Shown: in pieces, positions 52,686-61,324 of the stretch
How the letters are laid out: each line of letters begins with the position of its first letter
Position numbering within the stretch: position 1 is the stretch's first letter
Source: Paenibacillus sp. HW567
GTDB lineage: Bacteria; Bacillota; Bacilli; Paenibacillales; Paenibacillaceae
Length of the DNA: 64,000 nt
Assembly: GCF_000374185.1 (NCBI RefSeq)
Contig: NZ_KB910518.1
Location: 2,241,687 to 2,305,686, forward strand
Reading direction: 5' to 3'
Notes under the pieces: generated by a model
Databases searched by the model: none
What the model was told of the DNA's origin: nothing
The model's input: the letters and a program-made list of their open reading frames with translations, nothing else
Program-made: the position numbers and the translations under genes

Positions 52686-52949
52686 ATGAAACGCTATATC
52701 GCAGGATTGCTTGCCTTTGCCGTAGCGTTGGCTGCTGGGCTGTCACTGACAGGCTGGGGCCAGGAGCAGACAGCTTTGACAAATGAGAAGTTCACAGAGG
52801 ATAACCAGGGCAATACAAGCTATCAGTATCTAATTAATAAAGACAATACTTCACTGGTCTACACCTCAATGGGCAAAGAGAAGGGGAAGTATTCAAAAAA
52901 GGTAAAAAATCTGTTCTCAGGACTGCTGGAACGGCTGGAGTCACGGTAA
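52686..52949 (+). CDS. small secreted protein, unknown
   Basis: Eighty-seven residues. A clear signal peptide (MKRYIAGLLAFAVALAAGLS, cleavage likely near TGWG) and a hydrophilic Lys/Ser/Thr-rich mature part (KEKGKYSKKVKNLFSGLLER). I do not recognise the family. ATG 52686 follows AAGGAGGGCAGGG, an excellent site, so translation is likely. It is followed by a terminator. Confidence 0.7.
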   Translation: MKRYIAGLLAFAVALAAGLSLTGWGQEQTALTNEKFTEDNQGNTSYQYLINKDNTSLVYTSMGKEKGKYSKKVKNLFSGLLERLESR

Positions 52950-53011
52950 CCCTGTAACCCTACTGGCTGCCTCAAGTGAAGCTTCAATAGGTGGATCACC
53001 CGACTGTACAA

Positions 53012-53046
53012 CAATCCCAAGCCGATTGGTTTGGGATTGTTTGTTA
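53012..53046 (+). terminator. terminator after the small secreted gene
   Basis: CAATCCCAAGCC GATT GGTTTGGGATTG, 12-base arms with one G-T pair, then TTTGTT. Also close to the end of the minus-strand ABC operon. Confidence 0.82.
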
Positions 53047-53047
53047 T

Positions 53048-53866
53048 CTAAAATAAAGTCCAATTGCCCTTCCTCCGGGCATGTTTTTCAGCACGGTAGA
53101 GCAGGTAACGCGTGCAGAAGGCAAGCAGGAGGCTGCCTGCAATGAGAGTGAACAGCGCCTGCCACCAGCCTGGACCGATGCTGTCATATAAGGCGCCGCG
53201 CACCAGAATCAGGCTGTAGGTCACCGGGAACAGCGCAGACAGTCCGGTTGCCCAGGCCGGGAAGACGGCAGGGGGAATGCGCACACCGCCGAACAGCTCC
53301 ATCGGAGTCTGAAAAATATAATACAAAAACGAGGACTCCCGCGAGAACAGAGATACCGCGCACAGCAGTGCTCCCCAAATGACCGCCGAGACCATGATCA
53401 GCAGCAGGGCCGGAATCAGGGCGGCCCAATTTACGGTGGAGGCATCAGAGACGAAGACAAAGGTCAGCAGCGAAAAGACGGCAAACATCCAGATTCCATG
53501 AAACAGGGAATACAGTGAGCGCCCGTAGAGAAAAGCTATCTTGGATGAGGGTGTCAGAAAGACGGCCTCTACCGTGCCAGCCTTGCGTTCCAGCTCGAAT
53601 TGCCAGGCCGCCTCAACGACGGTCCAGAAGAGCTGGAATACCAGATAGCCGCTCAGCAAAAACAAGGGAACGCGCTCATCGGGAATGATCCGCGAGAGCA
53701 CGGAGCCCGCCCCGCTGCGGTAGGGCTTCATGGTGAAGTAGGAGGTCAGGAAGCTGAAGGCGGGCCATAGCAGCAGCGAGAAGAACACCACTTTGCCTTT
53801 GGAGCGGTTACGGTGCTGCTTGGAGATCTCAGCAAGAAGGGCATGCCATACACCGCCGGGACTCAT
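53048..53866 (-). CDS. ABC-2 type exporter permease
   Basis: A 272-residue permease with six hydrophobic segments, the first near residue 27 (VVFFSLLLWPAFSFLTSYF). The ABC-2 signature region lies near residues 80-135 (ELERKAGTVEAVFLTPSSKI). It overlaps the ATPase gene by 4 bp and is the last gene of the four-gene operon. With the permease at 54913 it probably forms a heterodimeric channel. The substrate is unknown. Confidence 0.88.
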   Translation of the reverse strand: MSPGGVWHALLAEISKQHRNRSKGKVVFFSLLLWPAFSFLTSYFTMKPYRSGAGSVLSRIIPDERVPLFLLSGYLVFQLFWTVVEAAWQFELERKAGTVEAVFLTPSSKIAFLYGRSLYSLFHGIWMFAVFSLLTFVFVSDASTVNWAALIPALLLIMVSAVIWGALLCAVSLFSRESSFLYYIFQTPMELFGGVRIPPAVFPAWATGLSALFPVTYSLILVRGALYDSIGPGWWQALFTLIAGSLLLAFCTRYLLYRAEKHARRKGNWTLF

Positions 53867-54891
53867 GATGCCCTTCCTTCCGACAGCCGGATAATGGCAT
53901 CCTCCAGGTTCGGTTTATCGCAGGTGAAGCCATTAATACTTAGCCCATGTTGGGTGGCCCAGGGAAGCAGCTCCGTAATCAGTCTGTCGGCAGAGGTTGA
54001 CTGTACGGAGATACGGTAAGTCCCGCACTCTTGAAGCGCGGGATTACCCGCATTTCCGTCCATGCCCCTGACGACCGGTTCTGCCCTGTGTCCCAGCCGT
54101 TCGAGATGCTCCTTTAGCTGCGGGCGCAGGGCTTCATTCCAGCGGCTGACCTCCAGATGGGCAGTCTGCAGGCCGGCGACCTGCCGGACTATTGCTTCCG
54201 GCTTGTCGCACAGCAGCAACCGGCCGCGGTTCAGCACGTAGACCCGGTCGCATAATTCTTCGACCTCCTGCAGATAATGGCTGGTCAGCAGGATGCCTTT
54301 GCCCTGCTCTTTAGCCAGGCTCTGTATGGTGCTGCGAAGCTGTCTGGCAATCGGCGCATCCAGGCCAAGTGTCGGCTCATCCAGAAATAAATAGTGTGGA
54401 TCGTTAATCAGGCCGCGGGCAATTTGCAGGCGCTGCTTCATTCCTTTGGAATATTGCTCCACGGGCTGGTCTGCCGCTTCGGTGAGTCCCACTTCGTCTA
54501 GCAGCCGTGTGCTTTCCCTATGCAGCGCTTCCGCGCCAAGCCCATATAGGCTGCCAAAGTACTGCAGATTCTCCCGGCCTGTGAGCCGCCAATACAGCAT
54601 GCGTTCGCCCCCGGCGATCATATTGATTTTTTGCTGCACAGCACGCCGGTTGTCCGCCATAGGCATGCCGTCGATCTCGATGCTCCCTGATGTGGGGTCA
54701 AGCAGTGTGGACAGCATACGGATGGTTGTGGTTTTGCCGGCTCCGTTCAGACCCAGTAGACCTACTATCTCTCCTTTGGCGATGTTCAGCGTGAGTGATT
54801 GGACGGCGGTAACGGTTTTTAGCTCTGAACGGAATAGTCCAAGTCTGTTTTTGGTTGCGTAAATTTTGGTGACCTCATTCATTTCAATCAT
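53863..54891 (-). CDS. ABC-2 exporter ATP-binding protein
   Basis: A 342-residue ATPase. Walker A GLNGAGKTTT (near residue 48), Q-loop region, signature YSKGMKQRLQIARGL, Walker B LFLDEPTLGLDAP, switch His in LTSHYLQEV. The C-terminal 100 residues after the nucleotide-binding domain are a short regulatory extension typical of DrrA-like exporters. It is encoded between two permeases, with 4-bp overlap on one side and 21 bp on the other. Confidence 0.94.
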   Translation of the reverse strand: MIEMNEVTKIYATKNRLGLFRSELKTVTAVQSLTLNIAKGEIVGLLGLNGAGKTTTIRMLSTLLDPTSGSIEIDGMPMADNRRAVQQKINMIAGGERMLYWRLTGRENLQYFGSLYGLGAEALHRESTRLLDEVGLTEAADQPVEQYSKGMKQRLQIARGLINDPHYLFLDEPTLGLDAPIARQLRSTIQSLAKEQGKGILLTSHYLQEVEELCDRVYVLNRGRLLLCDKPEAIVRQVAGLQTAHLEVSRWNEALRPQLKEHLERLGHRAEPVVRGMDGNAGNPALQECGTYRISVQSTSADRLITELLPWATQHGLSINGFTCDKPNLEDAIIRLSEGRAS

Positions 54892-54912
54892 AAGTTTTCA
54901 GTCCTTTCGCCT

Positions 54913-55758
54913 TTAGAACCTCTCAAATAATCTTCGCTCTACAAGCCGTGTACAGCCTAATCCAACCGCTATGTATATCAGGGAGAGCAGCAGGGCAGGG
55001 ACAATATCGGGCAGCGAGATTGCTGCACCTGTCAACAGCGCACCCCGCAGGAGCTGCAGCGAGGAGGTTAGCGGGAAGATTTCGCCTGCCCCCTGCAGCC
55101 ATCCGGGCAAATACTGTCTGGGGAACTGAAAACCGCACAGCAGCGTGGTTACCGCAAATAACGTATTCTGGACAATGTACGTGTCTCTTGTGTACAGCAT
55201 GATGCTCCCCAGCACCAGCGCCATAGCGTAGCAGGAAAGAATGAACAGTAAGCCGCCTATAGCTGCTGACAGCAAGTTGGGTGCGGAGAGACGCATTCCG
55301 GCAAGCATCCCGAATAGGGTTACGGCGAGCAGCACCATTCCACTGCGGTAAAACTGTTGGAGAGCTGTGCCGAGAAAATATCCGTTCCGGCTGGAAGGAG
55401 CGAGCAGCAGCGCTTCAAGCGTGCCTTCCCGCCATTCGGTAATGAGCGCCCGGGATACGTTCATCATCATGCTGACACTGAACACATTCAGTGCACCGCC
55501 AATGATGGCATAAGCCAGATAATTGCTGCTTCCGGTATATAAGGCGAATCTGTCGTCCAGATCCCCTTGGATGAGATAGACATAGGAGAAATAGGAGACA
55601 AGGACCAGATACCCGCCTTCAATAATATGACCAAGGGTAAAAGCCCAGGGAAACGCCCGGAGATTCGCTCTCTGGTTCCTGGCTGCGGTCGCAAAAACAG
55701 TTTGCCACACGGCGGACAACTCCTTTTTTTTCAAAATTCTATAGCCTTCGGACTTCAT
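54913..55758 (-). CDS. ABC-2 type exporter permease
   Basis: A 281-residue permease with six hydrophobic segments. The conserved cytoplasmic segment is RALITEWREGTLEALLLAPS, comparable to the one in the other permease. It overlaps the regulator gene by 4 bp (stop and start interleaved), so the two are translationally coupled. The pair of dissimilar permeases with one ATPase is a common Firmicute exporter layout. Confidence 0.88.
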   Translation of the reverse strand: MKSEGYRILKKKELSAVWQTVFATAARNQRANLRAFPWAFTLGHIIEGGYLVLVSYFSYVYLIQGDLDDRFALYTGSSNYLAYAIIGGALNVFSVSMMMNVSRALITEWREGTLEALLLAPSSRNGYFLGTALQQFYRSGMVLLAVTLFGMLAGMRLSAPNLLSAAIGGLLFILSCYAMALVLGSIMLYTRDTYIVQNTLFAVTTLLCGFQFPRQYLPGWLQGAGEIFPLTSSLQLLRGALLTGAAISLPDIVPALLLSLIYIAVGLGCTRLVERRLFERF

Positions 55759-56795
55759 TGCTCAAGGTACTGCCGCTGTAGAACAATCAGACTGTCAAAG
55801 GCCTCTTTGCGGCTGGTGTAGAACAAGTAATTCCCCTTGCGCTCGGCGCTTGTCAGTCCGGCTTCATTCAGCAGCTTCAACTGTTTGGATACGGCCGCCT
55901 CCGAAATGCCCAGGATTGGGGCGAGCTGCTTCGTACAGTGCGGGCCTTGCCAGAGCAGCTTGAGAATACGCAAGCGTGTAGCGTCGCCAAGGGCTTTGAA
56001 CTGCCGCAGCAGATCCTCCGGCGGAGCCTCGCTGAAGGGCAGGTCAGGCATATCCACAGCGAGTGGCAGGAGCAGACTGTCCGTTGTCCAATCAATCAGC
56101 AGATGCGGAAAGATGAAGGTAGAGGGAAGCACATACACATGCCGCAAATCTTCATAGGCAAAATAGTACGTTTCCGCCTTCTGCGCAGTAAATTTCCCTT
56201 CGGAGGCACGAAGCCGGGGGTGGAGGGTATTCAGCGCTTTTTCCGCAGAACGGGAGACCTTTTCTTGAAATTGTGCGGCAGCGGTGTCGATCCATGGCAT
56301 TACATCATCCCATTCCTTGCGGAAATAATTCTGTTCATACGTCTCCAGGGTAGCGATCAGTTGCTTGCGGATGGAGACCAGGTGCAGCAGCAGATAAGCA
56401 CTGGCTTCATCCGGCCCGGAGTCAGATTGGAATTTTCCTCTCTCATACGCTTGCTGCCATTCCAGTATGGTCCCCAGTGAAGCCTTATTTCTCAGCAATA
56501 GATGAATGAGCTCGGCATCGGGTAATCCTTTGAGCAGACTGATTCCTTCGGTGCTGGTGAGCGGGGTGCCGCTATGGCCGGGATGCATGAGTCCCAACCA
56601 TTGGTCTGTCAAGCGGCCCAGAGTGCATATGTCCTCCAGCAAAGCAGCAGGCATTGCAGCCCTGATCTCTTTGGCCCATGCCAAGCGTTTCGGGTGATGC
56701 TCCGGCTGATAAAGGACATGCAGGCTGCACAGCAGCTCATGATAGGGACTGACGACTGTTTTAACGATTCTATGCAATTGTTCGAGTGAGCTCAT
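55755..56795 (-). CDS. ArsR-type winged-helix regulator with large N-terminal domain (DUF5937-like)
   Basis: A 346-residue protein. The last 90 residues are an ArsR helix-turn-helix (LRQFKALGDATRLRILKLLW, HCTKQLAPILGISEAAVSKQ, RKGNYLFYTSR), while the first 250 form a helical domain seen in ArsR proteins that control ABC exporters (DUF5937-like). The metal-binding ELCVC motif is absent, so it does not sense metals in the usual way. It leads the exporter operon. An inverted repeat lies 13 bp before its start. Confidence 0.85.
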   Translation of the reverse strand: MSSLEQLHRIVKTVVSPYHELLCSLHVLYQPEHHPKRLAWAKEIRAAMPAALLEDICTLGRLTDQWLGLMHPGHSGTPLTSTEGISLLKGLPDAELIHLLLRNKASLGTILEWQQAYERGKFQSDSGPDEASAYLLLHLVSIRKQLIATLETYEQNYFRKEWDDVMPWIDTAAAQFQEKVSRSAEKALNTLHPRLRASEGKFTAQKAETYYFAYEDLRHVYVLPSTFIFPHLLIDWTTDSLLLPLAVDMPDLPFSEAPPEDLLRQFKALGDATRLRILKLLWQGPHCTKQLAPILGISEAAVSKQLKLLNEAGLTSAERKGNYLFYTSRKEAFDSLIVLQRQYLEQ

Positions 56796-56808
56796 CTCGT
56801 TCCTTTCC

Positions 56809-56828
56809 GATTAACCGTTTGGTTAATC
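56809..56828. promoter_or_regulatory. ArsR-type operator before the exporter operon
   Basis: GATTAACCGTTTGGTTAATC: perfect 8-bp arms with 4-bp spacer, 13 bp upstream of ATG 56795. Expected autorepression site. Confidence 0.65.
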
Positions 56829-56908
56829 AAAAACCACTTTCGCGAAAAGTGTTCAATAGTATAAATAGAACGTCTCCCGTTGTCAATGAAATCCAATGTT
56901 CACAGCCA

Positions 56909-56968
56909 AAAAAGGCGAAAGCACCAGCAGCGCAGCATTCTTCGCACGTTTGGTTCTTTCGCCTTTAA
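56909..56968 (-). terminator. terminator after moaB
   Basis: GGCGAAAG...CTTTCGCC with AAAAAA on the plus strand, i.e. TTTTTT at the end of a minus-strand transcript. Confidence 0.75.
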
Positions 56969-56992
56969 CTGTTCTTATGCATCTCCAGCAGT

Positions 56993-57526
56993 TTAGGAGC
57001 GCTTATAAATCTCGCGCATGACATGCCGCAGCTCGGGAATGATCAGCCGCTCCATAGCGAGCTTAACCGCACCTGTGGAACCGGGCATGGAGAATACCGC
57101 CGTGCTGCCGATAGTCCCGGCAATGGCCCGGCTCAGGATTGCTGCGGAGCCGATGTCTTCAGTGAAGCTAAGCAGCCGAAATATCTCTCCGAAGCCCGGG
57201 AGTGTCTTATCCAGCAGGGAGGCCACCGCCTCATACGTGGTATCGCGGGGAGAGATTCCCGTTCCCCCGGTGAGAAGTACCGCTTCAATACCGGAATGAA
57301 CGGCGTTTTTATAGACCAGCTCGCGGATCGCTTCGTAATCGTCCTTGACGATGGCACTTCCGGCAACCTCATAGCCGGCTTCCTCAAGCATGCTTCTAAC
57401 CAGCGCGCCTCCAGCATCGGTTTCCGGTGTACGGGTGTCCGAGACTGTAATGATATAACAGGCCACACTTTGCGGAGCCTCGCGCCGGTGTTCTTCTACG
57501 GATGACAAGCGGACCAACCCCTTCAT
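56993..57526 (-). CDS. moaB: molybdenum cofactor biosynthesis protein MoaB
   Basis: A 177-residue MoaB/MogA-type enzyme. Signature LLTGGTGISPRDTTYEAV is near residues 84-101, with TVSDTRTPETDAGGALVRSM before it and VFSMPGSTGAVKLAMERLI after. It adenylates molybdopterin before metal insertion. No other moa/moe gene is near. It is divergent from the CobW GTPase. Confidence 0.9.
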   Translation of the reverse strand: MKGLVRLSSVEEHRREAPQSVACYIITVSDTRTPETDAGGALVRSMLEEAGYEVAGSAIVKDDYEAIRELVYKNAVHSGIEAVLLTGGTGISPRDTTYEAVASLLDKTLPGFGEIFRLLSFTEDIGSAAILSRAIAGTIGSTAVFSMPGSTGAVKLAMERLIIPELRHVMREIYKRS

Positions 57527-57654
57527 TATTGAATATCTCCTTCATGATAGGGGAAGGCTGCGGCAAAGACAAGCTTGCCGAAACCTTGCACCCGCACTGG
57601 AACTTGTAGTACACTCGCTACCATAACGGAATTTTGTGCAGGGAGAGATGAAGC

Positions 57655-58668
57655 ATGGAACAGGCTTTGCCGGTTTATATATTGTCAGGATTTCTCGGGA
57701 GCGGCAAAACAACTTTGCTGCAGCGCCTTTTGGACCACTGGAAAACTCAAGGGCTCAGACCGGCGGTAGTGATGAATGAGCTTGGTGAGGTGAACCTGGA
57801 CGGACTGCTGGTCGAGCAGTCGGTACCGATGGCCGAAATGCTCGGCGGCTGCATCTGCTGCTCCATCCGCGGTGATCTTAGCACCGAGCTGGCCACACTG
57901 GTTAAAAAGGAGTCCCCGGATGTTGTGGTTATTGAGGCGACTGGAGCAGCGAACCCGCTGGAGATTGTTGATGCAGTGACTGAAACCTCGCTGTATCAGC
58001 GAATTGAACTGAAGGGGCTGATCACAGTCGTTGACGCAGCCCATCTTCTGGAGCTGTACCGTTCCCAGCAGGGAGCGACCTACAGACTGATGCAGGAGCA
58101 GATCCGCTGTGCGTCGGTATTGATTCTGAACAAGACCGACAGGGTGACAGCGGAGGAAGCAGAAGACATCAAGGTGATTTTGCGCAAATGGAACGCTTTT
58201 GCCGAAATTCTGCCTGCGGTGCGCTGTGAGCTTGAGCCGTCGGAGCTGCTTGGTGGTCTGGGAGGCGTACATACTGAAGCCCGCTCGGAGGCTGAGGCAT
58301 TCCAGGAGGACGATGAACAGGAGGGTACTGGACATTCGGCACCTATAGCACATGATCATGTTATGGCGTATACCCACTATTTCAAGCGTCCGGTGAACAG
58401 CGAGGAATTTGAACAATTTGTCAAGGAGCTGCCGCGGGATATTTACCGGGCTAAAGGAATTGTCACCTTCAGCGACACTTCCAGCCGTTTTCTGTTCCAG
58501 TACGCATACCGGGAAGCAGATTTCATGAAAATCACCCCTCAGGGCGAGGTGCCGGATGTGGCTGTATTTATCGGCGAGCATTTTTCTTCCCGTGAGCTGC
58601 GCAGCAGTCTGCTGCGCCTGGAGGGACGGCTCCTGGCCCGCCCTGCTGCGGTCAAAAGAAGCCTGTAG
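57655..58668 (+). CDS. CobW/ZNG1-family GTP-binding metallochaperone
   Basis: A 337-residue G3E-class GTPase. Walker A GFLGSGKTTL (residues 11-20), metal motif GGCICC (CxCC, near residue 66), VIEATGAANPLEIVD, and GTP-specificity NKTD near residue 159. The C-terminal CobW_C domain (about 240-330) is preceded by an acidic, His-containing linker and HDHVMAYTHYF, likely additional metal ligands. Such proteins insert zinc or cobalt into target enzymes in the cytoplasm. ATG 57655 follows GGGAGAGATG. The client protein is unknown. Confidence 0.9.
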   Translation: MEQALPVYILSGFLGSGKTTLLQRLLDHWKTQGLRPAVVMNELGEVNLDGLLVEQSVPMAEMLGGCICCSIRGDLSTELATLVKKESPDVVVIEATGAANPLEIVDAVTETSLYQRIELKGLITVVDAAHLLELYRSQQGATYRLMQEQIRCASVLILNKTDRVTAEEAEDIKVILRKWNAFAEILPAVRCELEPSELLGGLGGVHTEARSEAEAFQEDDEQEGTGHSAPIAHDHVMAYTHYFKRPVNSEEFEQFVKELPRDIYRAKGIVTFSDTSSRFLFQYAYREADFMKITPQGEVPDVAVFIGEHFSSRELRSSLLRLEGRLLARPAAVKRSL

Positions 58669-58695
58669 CAAATAACGAAATTCCGCATACCAGAG

Positions 58696-58730
58696 TTCCG
58701 CAGCCTCAAGTGCTGCGGAATTCTTTTTTG
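58696..58730 (+). terminator. terminator after the CobW gene
   Basis: TTCCGCAGC CTCAAGT GCTGCGGAA followed by TTCTTTTTT. Confidence 0.88.
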
Positions 58731-58820
58731 TGCCTGCTCTAATCATTCTGTCAGGTTTAAGAGGAGATCGGGATCGCTTTGGCGAATTAAATATAAAGGA
58801 TCAACCTCAGGGGAGGATAC

Positions 58821-59762
58821 ATGAAACCTGAACATAAGAGCACTCCATTAATCGAACTTATCCGGGCTGTCAAGCTGTATGCAGGCCGTCCGGTTCTTAG
58901 TGAAATATCTTTGCTTGTGGAGCCCGGAACGGCTATGGCACTCATTGGACGCAATGGCTCCGGCAAAAGCACGCTGCTCTCTATCCTGGCCGGATTAATC
59001 GGGCTTTCCTCCGGAACAGCAGTGCGCAGCGAGCGCAAGCTAACGGTTGGCTATGCCCCTGAAGCTTTTCCGGGGCTGAAATTTTCGGCGGAGCAATATT
59101 TACGGAGTATGGGCAGGCTTGGCGGCCTGTCACCTGCGGAAGTGGAGATGCGAATGATAGCCTTGCTGCAAGCTTTTCACCTGACGGAGTTTCGCAGCCA
59201 ATCCATGACAGGCTTTTCCAAAGGGATGCTGCAAAAGGTGAATCTGATTCAAAGCTTGCTGACACGTCCGCAGTTATTGCTGTTGGATGAACCGCTCTCA
59301 GGCCTTGATCTTCCGGCACAACATACACTGATCAACCTGCTGCTTGAGCTGAAACGAAACGGGACCGCGATTGTGTTCTCCGTACATGAGCCGCAAATGG
59401 TGGAGGCATTGGCTGACAGTGTACATGTGCTGCAGGCTGGAAGGACCGTTAAGACCATTCAGGGCCATGAGAACCTGCGGATGACTCCCGCGACATACAT
59501 AGTGTATAAAGGTGTGTCCGATGAAGGGAGTGCGGCCATTTCATGCTTGTCCGGAATAATCTCCATACAGAGCGAGCTTAATCATGCTGCAGGAGAATGT
59601 ACCGGTGTGACTGTTAACGCATCTGCTTCGGATGAATGTCTCCGCCTAATCCTTGGTGCGGGTGGTTCAGTTGTATCAGTCGAACCCCGCGGCGGTTCAA
59701 GTGTAGGCGGACTGGAGCAATGGATGGACCCCAAGGCCGTAGAGGAGGGGACTATTGTATGA
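58821..59762 (+). CDS. ABC transporter ATP-binding protein
   Basis: A 313-residue ATPase. Walker A GRNGSGKSTL, signature GFSKGMLQKVN, Walker B LLLLDEPLSGLD, switch His in FSVHEPQ. The C-terminal 90 residues are a variable extension. ATG 58821 follows GGGGAGG. It overlaps the permease gene by 4 bp. It is likely an exporter, because no binding protein or CUT-type features are present. Confidence 0.9.
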   Translation: MKPEHKSTPLIELIRAVKLYAGRPVLSEISLLVEPGTAMALIGRNGSGKSTLLSILAGLIGLSSGTAVRSERKLTVGYAPEAFPGLKFSAEQYLRSMGRLGGLSPAEVEMRMIALLQAFHLTEFRSQSMTGFSKGMLQKVNLIQSLLTRPQLLLLDEPLSGLDLPAQHTLINLLLELKRNGTAIVFSVHEPQMVEALADSVHVLQAGRTVKTIQGHENLRMTPATYIVYKGVSDEGSAAISCLSGIISIQSELNHAAGECTGVTVNASASDECLRLILGAGGSVVSVEPRGGSSVGGLEQWMDPKAVEEGTIV

Positions 59763-60469
59763 GATCGCTGACCGCATATATGCTGCGCAGCTATACGGTT
59801 TCACAGCGTTACTTTGGTCCGGTTGCCTTTATTATTATTGCTGATCTGATCCTATATTCCTACAAACCCAATCCTGTGATGAATAGCTATGCAGCTACGG
59901 CTGTTATTCTTTTTATAGGTGCCGCCTGGATGGGCCTAAGCTTTCTGAATCATGAAATGCCGGTGCAGAGGCAGGTTGCCATCGTTCAATTAGGCAGCAA
60001 GCGCAAGTATAGTGTGGGGAGCATACTGGTTTTAGGTTATCTTGTTTTGGTGCTGGATCTCCTCATTGTGGCGTATCCAGTGCTGCTGGGCTATTTTGTT
60101 GAACCGGCAGGCGTGTACCGGATTATGCTGGCTTTTGCAGGACATGCGCTGCTCGGCTTTCTCGGTGCTGCCATTTCCTTATACCTGCAGGCTTCATGGG
60201 TATCCAGGAATAGCTATGCCGCCGGAATATTGCTTGCGGTTCTCATTCTCTCCGTCGGCGCGAACAAGCTGAGTCATCTGATTCCGGGTCCGTTTGTTCG
60301 TGTGCTGCTGCCGCCGGTTGCCCCCGTCATGAATGCTATGATGAACGCGGATAAGCTGCCTGTTTCAGCGCTGCTCGGTTCGTTTGCCCATGCCTTGGCG
60401 TACATAGCGGTGCTTATCGGATTTTATCTGTATCAATGCGGCCGCAAGGATGTGAACAAAAGCTATTAG
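59759..60469 (+). CDS. ABC transporter membrane protein
   Basis: A 236-residue protein with six hydrophobic segments (VAFIIIADLILYSY through IAVLIGFYLYQC). ATG 59759 overlaps the ATPase stop (ATGA), with GAGGAGGGG upstream. A longer frame from 59636 is not supported. It is the likely channel partner of the ATPase at 58821. The substrate is unknown. Confidence 0.8.
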   Translation: MRSLTAYMLRSYTVSQRYFGPVAFIIIADLILYSYKPNPVMNSYAATAVILFIGAAWMGLSFLNHEMPVQRQVAIVQLGSKRKYSVGSILVLGYLVLVLDLLIVAYPVLLGYFVEPAGVYRIMLAFAGHALLGFLGAAISLYLQASWVSRNSYAAGILLAVLILSVGANKLSHLIPGPFVRVLLPPVAPVMNAMMNADKLPVSALLGSFAHALAYIAVLIGFYLYQCGRKDVNKSY

Positions 60470-60525
60470 AGAGGAACATAAAAAATAAATATATCAGTTG
60501 AACTAAATAAAAATATAAAAGGGCA

Positions 60526-60706
60526 GAAGTGTCAGAGGGTGAAATTTGGATACTTACGGAGCGGTAGCGACCGCCTGAGAGCTTTCCGCAGGAAAGCTCG
60601 CCGTATGATTAGCTGTCTGCGGATTTCAACTGCGAATAGCGGTACAATTGAAGAACTCTGCAGACGGGCATCGGCCGGAAATCCAAACGTTCCCCGCAGT
60701 TTCGAC
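60526..60706. repeat. dispersed structured repeat, copy 2 (181 bp)
   Basis: Shares TTTGGATACTTACGGAGCGG, a central GCGGATTTCAACTGCGAATA-like block and CGGCCGGAAATCCAAACG.TTCCCCGC with 41610-41754. It contains an extra hairpin absent from copy 1: GAGCTTTCC GCA GGAAAGCTC (60579-60599), and a larger stem GTCTGC...GCAGAC (60614-60664). It has the same orientation relative to the gene downstream. MITE-like or RNA-like element. Confidence 0.75.
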
Positions 60707-60763
60707 CACTCCAGTATGATTATTTAAACTTCAACTTATATAGATATAGGAACGGGAGGAAAG

Positions 60764-61228
60764 ATGAAGGATACACACATACCGGAGAGTGAACAATCCA
60801 AAGAGCTATTTGCTTATTTCGGACTGGCAGTCTATTATTGTCAGGCTTTGGAGCAGCAATTGACCAACCTGCTGCTTCTTACGAAGCTGTCTCAGGGAGA
60901 AACGCCTACAGAAGCGGATCTTGCGGAACTGTATCAGCGCAAGCTTAGCAATTCACTCGGCCAGCTCATCAAAGAAATCCAGCATCATTTTCCCTTTTCG
61001 GAAGAGGAAACTAACCAATTGCAGGCGGTATGGAAGCAGCGCAATCATATTGTCCATGACTATTTCAAGGAGCGTATCCAGGAGACCTTCACGCCGGCCG
61101 GCAGAGCGCAGATGATCCGTGAGCTGAAGCGCTTCAAGAACAAAGCCCGCAGACTTGAGGTCAAGCTTCAGGGCTACTGCACGGAGATGTACAGCAAGCT
61201 GGGGCTTGAAGAAGAAAAGCTGATGTGA
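60764..61228 (+). CDS. HEPN-like helical protein
   Basis: A 154-residue all-helical protein with the motif KQRNHIVHDYF: Arg93, four residues, His98 (R-x4-H), the catalytic signature of HEPN ribonucleases. Lead helices: AYFGLAVYYCQALEQQLTNL, LGQLIKEIQHHFPFSEEETN. GGGAGGAAAG precedes ATG 60764. HEPN proteins are often toxins or antiviral RNases with a partner nucleotidyltransferase, but no partner is adjacent and the gene stands alone. The role is not established. Confidence 0.7.
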   Translation: MKDTHIPESEQSKELFAYFGLAVYYCQALEQQLTNLLLLTKLSQGETPTEADLAELYQRKLSNSLGQLIKEIQHHFPFSEEETNQLQAVWKQRNHIVHDYFKERIQETFTPAGRAQMIRELKRFKNKARRLEVKLQGYCTEMYSKLGLEEEKLM

Positions 61229-61275
61229 ACAATGCGATAGCGCCCTCTATCCCGGGGGTATCATTTTCGATAGTC

Positions 61276-61316
61276 AAAAAGGCAAAACCGGAGCTCATCC
61301 GGTTTTGCCTTTTTTG
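61276..61316. terminator. bidirectional terminator
   Basis: AAAAAGGCAAAACCGG / CCGGTTTTGCCTTTTT: serves the HEPN-like gene and the minus-strand AraC gene. Confidence 0.9.
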
Positions 61317-61324
61317 GTGTGTAT

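Noticed and set aside
53048-56795. Lantibiotic immunity cluster.
   Set aside because: No precursor peptide or modification enzyme is near, and the ArsR-type regulator fits a general exporter.
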